In this document: positions 45,585 through 55,290 of the stretch, piece by piece | Position numbering within the stretch: position 1 is the first letter of the stretch | Layout: every line of letters starts with the position of its first letter | Origin: Aristolochia californica | Taxonomy: Eukaryota; Streptophyta; Magnoliopsida; Piperales; Aristolochiaceae | Length of the DNA: 64,000 bases | NCBI GenBank assembly: GCA_029961685.1 | Contig: JARWKL010000009.1 | Location: forward strand, 11,613,758-11,677,757 | Reading direction: 5' to 3' | Notes under the pieces: generated by a model | What the model was told of the DNA's origin: nothing | Databases searched by the model: none | Seen by the model: only the letters and a program-made list of their open reading frames with translations | Program-made: the position numbers and the translations under genes

Positions 45585-46338
45585 TGTTATGAACGCGATA
45601 GCGAGCCGTGTAACTCAGCGGCACTGTGGCTGAGTCACTAAGTACTAAATTCCTTAGTTTTATAGTACTACATTTTATATCAAAGTAGGAGTAAATATGC
45701 CATAGGGGCATTCTTGTAATTTTTAACCTAAACTCTTTTTGGCGTCAAACTTATGTAGGAGGGAAGATGGAATATGATGAGGCAAGTATTATTTTGGCTA
45801 AAAACAGGATCCCAAGTTCTCCTTGGCGAGCTCAGGATTGGAGTTCCCCATTGGGCTCTAGTTATCCCTCTTGATCTCTCTTTCTTCCCCCCTTCCCCTT
45901 TCTATTTTACAGAGCTCAGCCCAGAACAGCAGCACTGAACACATTCATTGGATTCAGGTGTTATTCGTCGGTTTGTAGTCAAGCAAAGTAGGGGGATTAC
46001 AGTTCCATTTTAATGAGAACAGCGGTGTACTATTGTTCGGTTTTAGTTGAGTAGAGCAGGGAGATTACAGTCCCGTTCCAGTGAGCAACAATGTGCTATT
46101 GTTCATTTTGAACCAGCATCCCAATGGGCTGTTGACCAGTTTCCGCCGAGAACAGCTGGGTACTGCTGTTCAGATCTAGCCAAGCCCAGCAGTGTACTGC
46201 TGTTCTATAACCAAGCATAATCATGGGTGGCTACCCACTTCCCGTCGAGAAGAGCAGTTTGCTGCTCTCCAGATTTAGCCGAGCCCAGCAGTCTATTGCT
46301 GCCTTGTTAACCAAGCACACCAGTGGGTTGATACCCAG
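45585..46338 (+). repeat. Gypsy-H 5' LTR, first part
   Basis: Starts TGTTATGAACGCGATAGCG. Contains a degenerate tandem array of ~60-bp units around AACAGC.G.GTACTGCTGTTC (about 45910-46330). Ends in CCCAG, the TRG2 target duplication. It lacks the ~220-bp head conserved among TRG LTRs. Confidence 0.82.
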
Positions 46339-47279
46339 TGTTATGGACTCAATAAGACTGAGTCATCTACTTTACTTTTATTATTTATGTTGCTTTTAAT
46401 TTCGAATTTTATTGATTTGTAATAAGACTTAAAGGTAGGGGTAGAATTGGGTTTAATAACCCTAACCTATGTTGATGTTAATTACCTTATTTAAGGGGTA
46501 AGGATGGAGAAATAAAGCAAGTTCGGAATTAGCATAAACTAGGGTAATTTAGGTTCCTTCTAGGCTCTCTATTCTAGGGTTCTTGGTGTGAACTCTCTTG
46601 GGGGTTTGCTGCATCCATTGGGGAGTCTTTGAGGAGATCTTGGAAGGAAAAGGAGGAGGAATCAGCCTTCTCTTCCATGCTGCAATAGTCATCCATCTCT
46701 TCCACGAACCAGCAGTGAGGGAAGAAGGATTTGGTTGAGTCTTAGCATCAAGAAAGGGATTTTCGAGTTGCTGAATTGAAGGAGGTCTTCAAGAGGTATT
46801 TTTGTCTATCTTTTCCGAATTTAGAAGAGCTAGAGACTGCCCTCTTTACATTCAGCATTGGTAGTTGCATGAATTCAGAAACCCTACTCATTGACGTGAG
46901 GTATAAAGTGGGGTTTCATAATTGGATCCTTAAAACAGTCTCTTGCTGGAATTGGTGCATTCATAATTAAGAAAAAGAAACTCCTTTTCAAGGGGAATGA
47001 ATTCAGTAAAGGGAAAGGGGTTGTTCTTGAGTAATTACAGCAAGTAAACCCTCTTCACATGAATCATAAAAGAGGGGTTTCATATCTGAGTGCTTAAACA
47101 GTCCTTTAACTTGCTGGTTGCATCTATAATTGAGAAAAGGAAACTCCTTTTCAATTATAACGTGTGAGGGAAGAAAAAGAGAGTTTCTTTTCACAAAAAC
47201 GTGTTAAGAAACCCTCTAACAGTGCTGGATTCATATTCAACTCGCCGAGTTACTAGATCCATGGCTAGGGACCATAACA
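46339..47279 (+). repeat. TRG2 5' LTR (941 bp)
   Basis: TGTTATGGACTCAATAAGAC to GGGACCATAACA. Candidate promoter near CCTTATTTAAGGGG (about 46484). The last 79 bases are inside the Gag reading frame. Confidence 0.96.
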
Positions 47280-48715
47280 ACTTGGTATCAGAGCAGGGTA
47301 ACCCGGTAGAGAGAAGCACCAATGAATACTTTGAATTGCTTGAAAGAAAATTTGATATTGTCCTAGAGAGGTTCTCAAAAATTGATATCGATATGGAGAC
47401 CTTGAAGGGAAGGATGGATAGCATGGAGAATGGTCTAACTACTGGCAAGAAATTTGCTACATTGGAGGAGAAGTTCACTCTCAGTTTGGAAACTTTGAAA
47501 GGAAGGATGGATAGCATGGAGACTGGTCTGAGCACTGGCAAGAACCCAATTCCGGGAGACCATTCGCAGATCAGAGGGGGAGATGAGTTTACTAGACACA
47601 CGAGTTTCTCGGGTCAGCAAGGACCCTTCATTCCGGGGGGACACCTCAACCATGGGGGAGGGACTGTACCCCTCATTCCAGATCAGAGAGGAGGGGACCA
47701 TTCGTATAACAGAGGGGGAGATGAATTTCCGAGGCGCACGAGTTTTTCAGGACAGCAAGGACCCCTCATTCCGGGGGGACACTTCTACCAGGGGGGAGGC
47801 ACTGTTCCGAGGTATACTAAAACGGAATTCCCTACTTATAATGGGTCAGAAGACCCTTTGATATGGTTGTATCGATGTGAAAAATTTTTTAGCCATCAGC
47901 GAGTCCCAACCTATGACCGAGTCAACGTAGCTGTTTTCCACTTACTAGGGGAAGCACAACTTTGGTACCAGCTAGTTGAGGTTGATAGCGAGATGGTAGA
48001 TTGGGATGAATTTAAGCGACTGTGTTCTCTCCGTTTTGGTCCTCCGGCTTACAGTAACCCTTTGGGAGATTTGGTTTTACTACGCCAAACTGGGGCCGTG
48101 GAGCAATATCAAAAATTATTCCAGGAAAAATTAGCACGAGCCAGCAGTATGGTACAAGTGGATCAGCAAGTTGCGCTATTTACAGCAGGACTGACAGAGG
48201 CCTTAAAGCTTGAGGTGGAGCTCTATGCACCTGTTGACTTATCCAGCGCTATGAATATAGCTCGTGCTTTAGAATTGCGACAACAGGCACAACACAGGCG
48301 ACCTCCAGGGTCAGGGGAGCGCATTCCTCCGAGAAACAACCCGGGTATTACTTTGACAGGGGATCTGAAATCTAGTCATCCTACAACTCCTTATATAAAA
48401 AAATTGACAAGTGCTGAGATGGCAGAACGGCGGGCTAAGAATCTATGTTACAACTGTTATGAACCATATCGGGTTGGGCATCAGTGCAAAAGATTGTTTT
48501 TGATCGATAAGGTTGAAGATGAGGATATCGAGGTGACAGAGGATATGATTGAGGAAGAACCACCGGACATCTCCCTGCATGCCATTACTAGGCAGCAATC
48601 GGCCACAACTACGCAAAATGGGAGTGGCTCGACAACTTTCACCAGGTCTACCCAGCTTCCGAGCTTGAGGTCAAGCTCAATCTCCAAGGGGGGACAGATG
48701 TTATGGACTCAATAA
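47201..48715 (+). CDS. TRG2 Gag polyprotein, 504 aa, intact
   Basis: Structural protein forming the virus-like particle and binding the element RNA. The longest frame starts at 47201; ATG 47261 (MARDHNNLVSEQ) is equally possible. Order: LTR-encoded RRVTRSMARD; duplicated GRMDSME.GL.TGK segment (about residues 70-115, helical); two ~40-residue Gly-rich repeats with SFSGQQGP and PGGH (about 125-205); Retrotrans_gag-like region YNGSEDPLIWLYRCEKFF to LKLEVELYAPVDLSSAMNIA (about 218-365); knuckle CYNCYEPYRVGHQC; EISLHAIT-like DISLHAIT. The last ~25 codons are ex-pol DNA read in the wrong frame, and the stop lies in the 3' LTR. Only complete retroelement ORF in the window. Confidence 0.93.
   Translation: MLRNPLTVLDSYSTRRVTRSMARDHNNLVSEQGNPVERSTNEYFELLERKFDIVLERFSKIDIDMETLKGRMDSMENGLTTGKKFATLEEKFTLSLETLKGRMDSMETGLSTGKNPIPGDHSQIRGGDEFTRHTSFSGQQGPFIPGGHLNHGGGTVPLIPDQRGGDHSYNRGGDEFPRRTSFSGQQGPLIPGGHFYQGGGTVPRYTKTEFPTYNGSEDPLIWLYRCEKFFSHQRVPTYDRVNVAVFHLLGEAQLWYQLVEVDSEMVDWDEFKRLCSLRFGPPAYSNPLGDLVLLRQTGAVEQYQKLFQEKLARASSMVQVDQQVALFTAGLTEALKLEVELYAPVDLSSAMNIARALELRQQAQHRRPPGSGERIPPRNNPGITLTGDLKSSHPTTPYIKKLTSAEMAERRAKNLCYNCYEPYRVGHQCKRLFLIDKVEDEDIEVTEDMIEEEPPDISLHAITRQQSATTTQNGSGSTTFTRSTQLPSLRSSSISKGGQMLWTQ
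48684..48698 (+). promoter_or_regulatory. TRG2 polypurine tract
   Basis: CCAAGGGGGGACAGA lies directly before the 3' LTR; this tract resists RNase H and primes plus-strand DNA synthesis. It is translated as part of Gag (SKGGQ). Confidence 0.88.
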
Positions 48716-49639
48716 GACTGAGTCATCTACTTTACTTTTATTATTTATGTTGCTTTTAATTTCGAATTTTATTGATTTGTAATAAGACTTAAAGGTAGGG
48801 GTAGAATTGGGTTTAATAACCCTAACCTATGTTGATGTTAATTACCCTATTTAAGGGGTAAGGATGGAGAAATAAAGCAAGTTCGGAATTAGCATAAACT
48901 AGGGTAATTTAGGTTCCTTCTAGGCTCTCTATTCTAGGGTTCTTGGTGTGAACTCTCTTGGGGGTTTGCTGCATCCATTGGGGAGTCTTTGAGGAGATCT
49001 TGGAAGGAAAAGGAGGAGGAATCAGCCTTCTCTTCCATGCTGCAATAGTCATCCATCTCTTCCACGAACCAGCAGTGAGGGAAGAAGGATTTGGTTGAGT
49101 CTTAGCATCAAGAAAGGGATTTTCGAGTTGCTGAATTGAAGGAGGTCTTCAAGAGGTATTTTTGTCTATCTTTTCCGAATTTAGAAGAGCTAGAGACTGC
49201 CCTCTTTACATTCAGCATTGGTAGTTGCATGAATTCAGAAACCCTACTCATTGACGTGAGGTATAAAGTGGGGTTTCATAATTGGATCCTTAAAACAGTC
49301 TCTTGCTAGAATTGGTGCATTCATAATTAAGAAAAGGAAACTCCTTTTCAAGGGGAATGAATTCAGTAAAGGGAAAGGGGTTGTTCTTGAGTAATTACAG
49401 CAAGTAAACCCTCTTCACATGAATCATAAAAGAGGGGTTTCATATCTGAGTGCTTAAACAGTCCTTTAACTTGCTGGTTGCATCTATAATTGAGAAAAGG
49501 AAACTCCTTTTCAATTATAACGTGTGAGGGAAGAAAAAGAGAGTTTCTTTTCACAAAAACGTGTTAAGAAACCCTCTAACAGTGCTGGATTCATATTCAA
49601 CTCGCCGAGTTACTAGATCCATGGCTAGGGACCATAACA
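48699..49639 (+). repeat. TRG2 3' LTR (941 bp)
   Basis: Same length as the 5' LTR and about 99.7 percent identical by eye. Its bases 15-17 supply the Gag stop codon. Confidence 0.96.
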
Positions 49640-49644
49640 CCCAG

Positions 49645-49832
49645 TCCCAGCCGAGAATAGTAGAATGCTACTAGTTAGATCTGGTTGAGCACCTCAGGGA
49701 GCTTCTATCCAGTCCCAGTCAAGAACAGAAGTGGAAGAACTTACTCTCTCAGCTCTAGATCTATCCATCCCACGCCGTGTTACACGATCTATGACAAGGG
49801 ACCCTAACATCTTGGTATCAGAGTAGGGTAAC
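49645..49832 (+). repeat. Gypsy-H 5' LTR end and primer-binding site
   Basis: Resumes H after the TRG2 duplication, ends GACAAGGGACCCTAACA at 49809, PBS TCTTGGTATCAGAGT at 49810. The frame PRRVTRSMTRDPNILVSE runs through the LTR end and PBS and then meets TAG. Confidence 0.88.
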
Positions 49833-51040
49833 ATGGGTGACCCGTCCCAAAGTGAAGAGCTGAGAAACCTTGGCAGAGAATTGAAGGCAGACAATGCAGC
49901 TCGAATGACAGAAATGATGGGATAGATCACAAGCAGAGTCTCTGAGATTGTGGCTGGATTAAACCTACCCCCAGACACCACATGAAGGATGGAAGAGCAC
50001 TCTTAGAGCAGAGGAGGAGAACAAAATTCTGGGTGTAATGGTCTACCAGCACCGACCATCAGACACCACACGAAGGATGGAAGACCACTCTTACAATAGA
50101 GGAGGACAACAACATTTTGGGCGCAATGGTCTACCATCACAAGGTGGAGGGTCAGTACCCAGGTAAACCAAACTTGATTTTCCCACCTGCACCGGGTCCG
50201 TTGACCTCTTAATCTGGCTACACAGATGTGAAAGTTTTTTGTGCCCACCAAGGCACATCTGACATGGATAAGGTGAGCTTATCTGCTTTCCACTTGCTGG
50301 ATGAAGCAGAACTCTGGTTCCATCAAGTGGAATTGGATAGCCTAGTCAGGGATTGGGAAGTGTTTAAAGAGATGTGCATGATATGGTTCGGATCGCCAGC
50401 TTACAGCAACCCTTTGGGAGACTTGGTCTTGTTAAGACAGACCGGTTCGGTGGAAGCATACCAAACTCAATTTCAGGAAAAATTAGCTCGAGCAAGCCAC
50501 CTAGTTCGAAGAGACCAGCATGTAAATCTATTCATAGCAGGGTTTAATGATTCGTTGAAGCTTGAGGTGGAGCTCCACACGCCTACTGATTTGGGGCGAG
50601 CTAGCTCTGGCAATGGAAGCAAGACAGCACATTCAGAATAGGAGTGGCTGGCCAGGGGGGAGAACCAGTGCAGCGGGGTGGCAAGGGGGGAGGAACTATT
50701 CGCCTTTGGTGACAGGGCCACTAGTGCCACCACCTAAAACTATTACTGGCCATACGGTGGCAGCAACCACTAGAACCCGCAACTCACCACCCCCTGATAT
50801 TAGAAAATTAACCGGGATGGAAATGTCCGACTGATGAGTGAAGAACCTCTACTATAATTGTGAAGAACCTTACTGAGCTGGCCACCAATGTAAAAGATTG
50901 TTTTGGTTGGAGTTGGAAGCATGAGCAGAGGAAGAAGAACCAACCGAGAATACTCAAGCAGAGGCTGAACCAGAAATTTCCTTACATGCCATTACTAGAC
51001 ATAAGTCGGCCAAAACCAAGAAAGTGCGAGAAAAGGATAC
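49833..51040 (+). pseudogene. Gypsy-H gag
   Basis: MGDPSQSEELRNLGRELKAD start at 49833, stop near 49924, then capsid-like region in another frame (50228-50641: LSAFHLLDEAELWFHQVEL, PAYSNPLGDLVLLRQTGSVE, LKLEVELHTPTDLG). The knuckle CEEPY…AGHQCKRLF has lost its first Cys to Tyr, and EISLHAIT follows. Frameshifts and stops throughout. Confidence 0.86.
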
Positions 51041-52133
51041 TAACTAGGAACTAGTGGGGTTAGTAGAATCTAGCAGCACTCACAACTTCCTCAGCGTGAC
51101 AACAACGAAACACCTTCCGACTTGGGATCCAACCTCACCCAATTGCCACGGTTTCAGTCGCCAATGGTGAGAAGATTCTGAGCTACAGGGTCAGCAAGGT
51201 GGTACAATTTTCCATTGGTAACACTCGCTTTACCACTGAATGTTTTGTCATTCCTTTAGTTGGATTTGATAGGCTGCTCAGGGTTAAGTGGTTGCAAACA
51301 TTTTGTGGGACTTCTTGGCGTTAACAATGAGATTTGTATCGAAAGGAAAACCAATGCTGTTAAGGGGCAGTCACGCTGCAGCCTCCCCCCATGTCCACCT
51401 ATTACACGAGCATCAACCACCGGGCAGCAACATAGACAAGTTACTAGAGGAGTTGTACGAGCTCCCCCCATTGAGGCACTGTGACCACCAAATTTGTTTA
51501 AAAACCGGATCAGATGCAGTGGTGGTTAAACCCTACATGTATCCACACCTCCTAAAAGATGAAATTGAAAGGCAATCCAAGACCATGCTGGAACAAGGCC
51601 TTATCTGCAGTAGTCGTTCCCCGTTTTCTTTTCCGGTTATACTAGTTAAGAAGCTTGATGGCACATGGCAGTTATGTTTGGACTACAGGGAGCTCAATGC
51701 AAAAACCATCAAAGACAAGTTTTCCATACCAGTGGTGGATGAGCTATTGGATGAATTGCATGGGTCAACAATTTTTACCAAGCTGGATTTGAGATCGGGC
51801 TATCACCAAATCAGAATGCATCCACTAGATATTAAGAAAACCGCATTCCGTACTCACCATGGATACTTCAAATTCGTGGTGATGCCTTTCAGGTTATCCA
51901 ATGAACCGTCCACCTTTTAGGCTTTGATGAATAAGGTATTCCGTGATTATGTCCACAAATTTGTGTTGGTTTTCTTTGTTGATATTCTTATTTACAGCAA
52001 ATCAAGATCACAACATTTCGAAGACTTATAGCTTGTTTTCCAACTCCTCCTAGCATATCATCTCTTCGTGAATTGCTCCAAATGTTCATTTGGGAAGGCC
52101 CAAGTTGCCTATCTTGGCCACTTCATCTCGGTT
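51041..52133 (+). pseudogene. Gypsy-H protease and reverse transcriptase
   Basis: Protease LVESSSTHNFL (expected DSG/DSS; Asp replaced by Glu). RT from about 51480: RHCDHQICLKTGSDAVVVKP, GTWQLCLDYRELNAKTIKDKF, TKLDLRSGYHQIRMH, VVMPFRLSNEPSTF, then a stop at 51918. The active-site block reads LVFFVDILIYS, so the first catalytic Asp is lost. Ends AYLGHFIS at the fusion with Copia-B3. Confidence 0.87.
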
Positions 52134-52361
52134 TGGAAATTCTGTTTATCAAGACCAGTCCATGATCAGATTGTTGGAATTTTTTTTTTGTGGGATAAGA
52201 GTTCCCTGATATAGAAGATTGTTATTGAGTCTCTTATGAGTGGTATTAGGGAAAAAATCAGAATAGTACTATAGCATCAATGCTAAAATTCCCCATACAT
52301 CGAGTTGTTTGAAGAGTACTACTTGGTGTTATTATTAGAATTTTTTTAAGAAGAGCCTATC

Positions 52362-53072
52362 GTGGTTGAAGAGAATATGAATATCAAAGGTGATATACTG
52401 AGAATCACCACCATACCCTTACGTGGGGTATCAAATTTTATGAGTTGGTCCACATCGGTTCGGAGGTTCCTTATAACAAAAGACTTACTTGGTCACCTCA
52501 CCACCCGAGGACCACCTATTGATGAAGATGATATTTTTTTATAACAAATGGTTGAAAAATGATACTTTGGTGATTAGTTGGCTAATCAATAGCGTGGAAG
52601 AACATGACTCCAATAATGTTATTCATCTTGACTATGCTAAAAAAAATTTGGAGACATGTGCTAAATTTTACTCTTGCCCGGATACTCTACCTAGACCATA
52701 TGATATTCTCCAAAGAATGTTGAATACTAAACAAGGAGAAAATATCCAAAAGTACTTGGCCCCTTTAGAGGTTTTCTTCAAGAATGGAAGTTAGCTTAGC
52801 CTTGAACCACATATATTTCTATCAGAGACAAACAAAAGGAAGCCTTAATTACTGCTATTTGTCTTGCAAATGTTAAACCCCATCTTGAGATTGCCAAGAC
52901 TCAACTTTTGAGTGCTTCTACTATCCCTAAGTTTGATGATGTATGCGCAACACTACTTCGTATTCCAGAAGCTTCTTCCTCCACTACTGAAGTATCATCC
53001 GCTATGTATTTCGATCATAATGGATCATCATCTGACCGCTGCCGAGGCCGAGGTAGAGGTTATAGAGGAGGC
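52362..53072 (+). pseudogene. Copia-B3 gag, first part
   Basis: MVEENMNIKGDILRITTIP (the usual MAEEN start reads VVEEN with an ATG one base off the homologous codon, so the start is uncertain), NFMSWSTSVRRFLITKDLLG, a frameshift at 52530 (extra T), WLINSVEEHDSNNV, stop near 52796. Then LLSASTIPKFDDVCATLLRI-like and RGRGYRGG, where TRIM3 enters. Confidence 0.85.
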
Positions 53073-53206
53073 TGTTATGGTCCTGGGTTAAGTACCTATG
53101 CCTTTTGCTCCTAATAGCCCGGTCTTTTTGGTACTATTGGCTAGGTGCTTAACAGTTGGTATCAGAGCAGGCACTACGTCCTGACTTCGAGTCCCCGTGT
53201 GCGCAG

Positions 53207-53654
53207 TGTTAGGTTCTTCCCTTGCCATGGATCAAGTCACCCTTCTTTCCTCTCTTTCCTCCATGGATGCTCTTGACGCTGGAAGAGAATTCTTTTCTCT
53301 GGAACGTGGAATGATGGAAATCAAAGAGAACGAAAGAGCTTTGAAGGAAGCTCAACCTGGACCTCAGAGGGAGAATCTGACCTAGACCTCTGAGGGAGAA
53401 TCTAACCTGTTTAATCTAATTTTCTCAATACTTCCTTTCTCCTTCCCTTGATGTCCCCCTAAATAGGGTTGAGGACGGAATTACAAAGGTGACCCATAGG
53501 TCAAGTGGTTCACGCCACATTACAATTGGACCAACCCAAAGTAAACCGAACCAAACAAAGTTAACCGAACCAAATGAAATTACATGAAAAGTAAAATGAC
53601 ATAATTTAATTCCTATGCCTATGGATAACTCGTGATGTTATGGAGTCCATAACA
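53207..53654 (-). repeat. Gypsy-G 3' LTR (448 bp)
   Basis: Plus strand reads TGTTAGGTTCTTCCC to TGTTATGGAGTCCATAACA. Contains two copies of a 19-bp unit (AAAGT.AACCGAACCAAA) at about 53545-53582; the other LTR has one. The RRVTRSM coding end is broken here by a CGA to TGA change. Confidence 0.94.
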
Positions 53655-53665
53655 TCACCCCCCTC

Positions 53666-55290
53666 CTAGAGCAAGAGCTTGTCCTCAAGCTCGAAGTATG
53701 GGTAGAGAGTGTGAAACGCAGGTAATGGCTCCCATGTCGTGTCACTGGGGTCAGCATCTGCCCTTTGTACTAGGATCTTCCAATCACCCAGAATGCGAGG
53801 AGCCTGTAATACCTGTGCGGGAGTAGAAAGGACACGTCCTTCATGTAGTGGGGGCAGAGGTGTGTGCAGCAAGGGTGAATCACCTTGGAAGGCCTTCAGT
53901 TGGGAGACATGAAACACGTTGTGAATCCTGGCCTCTGGCGGAAGCTGTAAGCGGTAGGCAACTGTACCAATGCAATCCATAACCTGAAAGGGACCATAAT
54001 ATTTCAGAGAGAGCTTGTGGTGTTTGGAGTCTGTCAGCGACAATTGCCTATAGTGTTGGAGACACAACCAAACATAATCTCCTGGAGAAAAGAAGACTTC
54101 CCGATGCTTCTTGTCATAATACATCTTCATAGAATGTTGGGCCTCCTGGAGATGCGTTCGCACCTCAGTGAGGAAGGTGTCTCTTTCGGCTAATGCTTGG
54201 TCCAAAGTGGCGATTTTAGAGGTCTCTGGTTCATATGATAAAAGGTTGGGCAGTTCTCTACCATAGACCACCTTGAATGGGGTTGTGCCGAGTGTGCTAT
54301 GGTAGGAGGTGATGTAACAGAATTCAGCCCAGGCGAGCAACTTAACCCACCTTTTAGGTGAGTCTCACACGAAACAGCAATGATACATTTCAATTATTCT
54401 GTTGACGACCTCTGTCTGACCATCAGTCTGCGGATGGTAGGCTGAAGAGAAGGCTAATGTTGTGCCCTGCAGCTTGAAGAGTTCTTTCCAGAAGGTACTT
54501 GTAAAGATTGCATCCCTATCACTGGTAATGGAATTAGGCATCCCATGTTAGCGGACAATGTTATCCATAAAGAGATGAGCGACCTAAGTGGCAGTGTAAG
54601 GATGCGCCAGAGGGATGAAGTGCCCATATTTTGAGAAACGATCCACCACTACAAAGATAACGGATTTGCCTAACGAAGAGGGAAGTCCATCTATGAAGTC
54701 CATAGAAATATCAGACCAGACCTGTGATGGTAGTTGAAGTGGTTGGAGCAACCCAGCTGGACTTAATGTTTCAGCTTTATTCCGTTGACAAGTCTAACAA
54801 GCCACCACATAATCGGCTATACTGCACTTCATGCCCCTCCAATAAAATTCCCTACTGATCCAAAAATATGTTTTCTGTCGGCCCTCATGTGTACTGTCAT
54901 GGAAGGAGGCTAAAATGTTGTGAATCAGAGGGGATGTGTGGTGGAGAAAATTTTTGTTTTTGTAGAGAACCAGATTGTCTTGAACCGTCCAATGGTTTGC
55001 CGCTGTCCCCTACTGGATGTCATGACATAAAGCTATAATTTCCGGGTACTGTTGTGCCTCTTCCTATATAGAATCCAACAAGAGAGCTTTGGGCTGACTG
55101 ATGGCATGTAATTGCGACTCTGGAATGTCCCGGCGAGATAAAGCATCAGCCCCTACATTCAAACTCCCCGGTTTATACTCTACAGTAAAGTCAAACCCCA
55201 TAAGTGTACTTAACCAATGCTACTGCGGTGAGGTAGTGAGGTGCTGCTCAAGTAGATACTTGAGGCTGCAATGATCAGTGTGAATAAAAA
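53666..55290 (-). pseudogene. Gypsy-G integrase with chromodomain-like C-terminus
   Basis: Integrase core from about 54830 down: [27 protein letters not shown] (first Asp), ITSRDAIFTS-like second block [12 protein letters not shown], and [15 protein letters not shown] (Glu). 54340-53666 is open for 224 codons: WAEFCYITSYHSTLGTTPFK, YYDKKHREVFFSPGDYVWL, LPPEARIHNVFHVSQLKAF and the chromodomain-like end ILVQRADADPSDTTWEPLP with FELEDKLLL. Stops occur upstream of 54340. Confidence 0.88.

Larger units (their letters stand above)
46339..49639 (+). mobile_element. TRG2: intact, young gag-only Gypsy element (TR-GAG), TSD CCCAG
   Basis: Two 941-bp LTRs (46339-47279; 48699-49639), PBS ACTTGGTATCAGAGC at 47280, a 1,419-bp internal domain filled by one reading frame, and a purine tract CCAAGGGGGGACAGA before the 3' LTR. 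Perfect TSD CCCAG (46334-46338 and 49640-49644). By eye the LTRs differ at three positions (near 46487, 46947 and 46976). It has no protease, RT, RNase H or integrase. It matches the published class of terminal-repeat retrotransposons with a GAG domain (TR-GAG). Confidence 0.96.
45585..52133 (+). mobile_element. Gypsy-H retrotransposon, 3' half deleted, carrying TRG2
   Basis: 5' LTR 45585-46338 plus 49640-49809 (split by TRG2), PBS TCTTGGTATCAGAGT, gag, protease and RT to about 52133, where it fuses to Copia-B3 at the shared bases TCGGTT. Integrase and 3' LTR are missing. The Gag is homologous to that of TRG and Gypsy-G. Left flank GAGAG would be the TSD, but its partner is lost. Confidence 0.87.

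Noticed and set aside
47003..47194. Minus-strand 63-codon ORF repeated at 49363-49554
   Set aside because: Repeats only because it lies in both TRG2 LTRs; no homology to a protein and opposite to the element's transcript.
47191..47701. Minus-strand ORFs of 136 and 88 codons
   Set aside because: Antisense of the intact TRG2 Gag.
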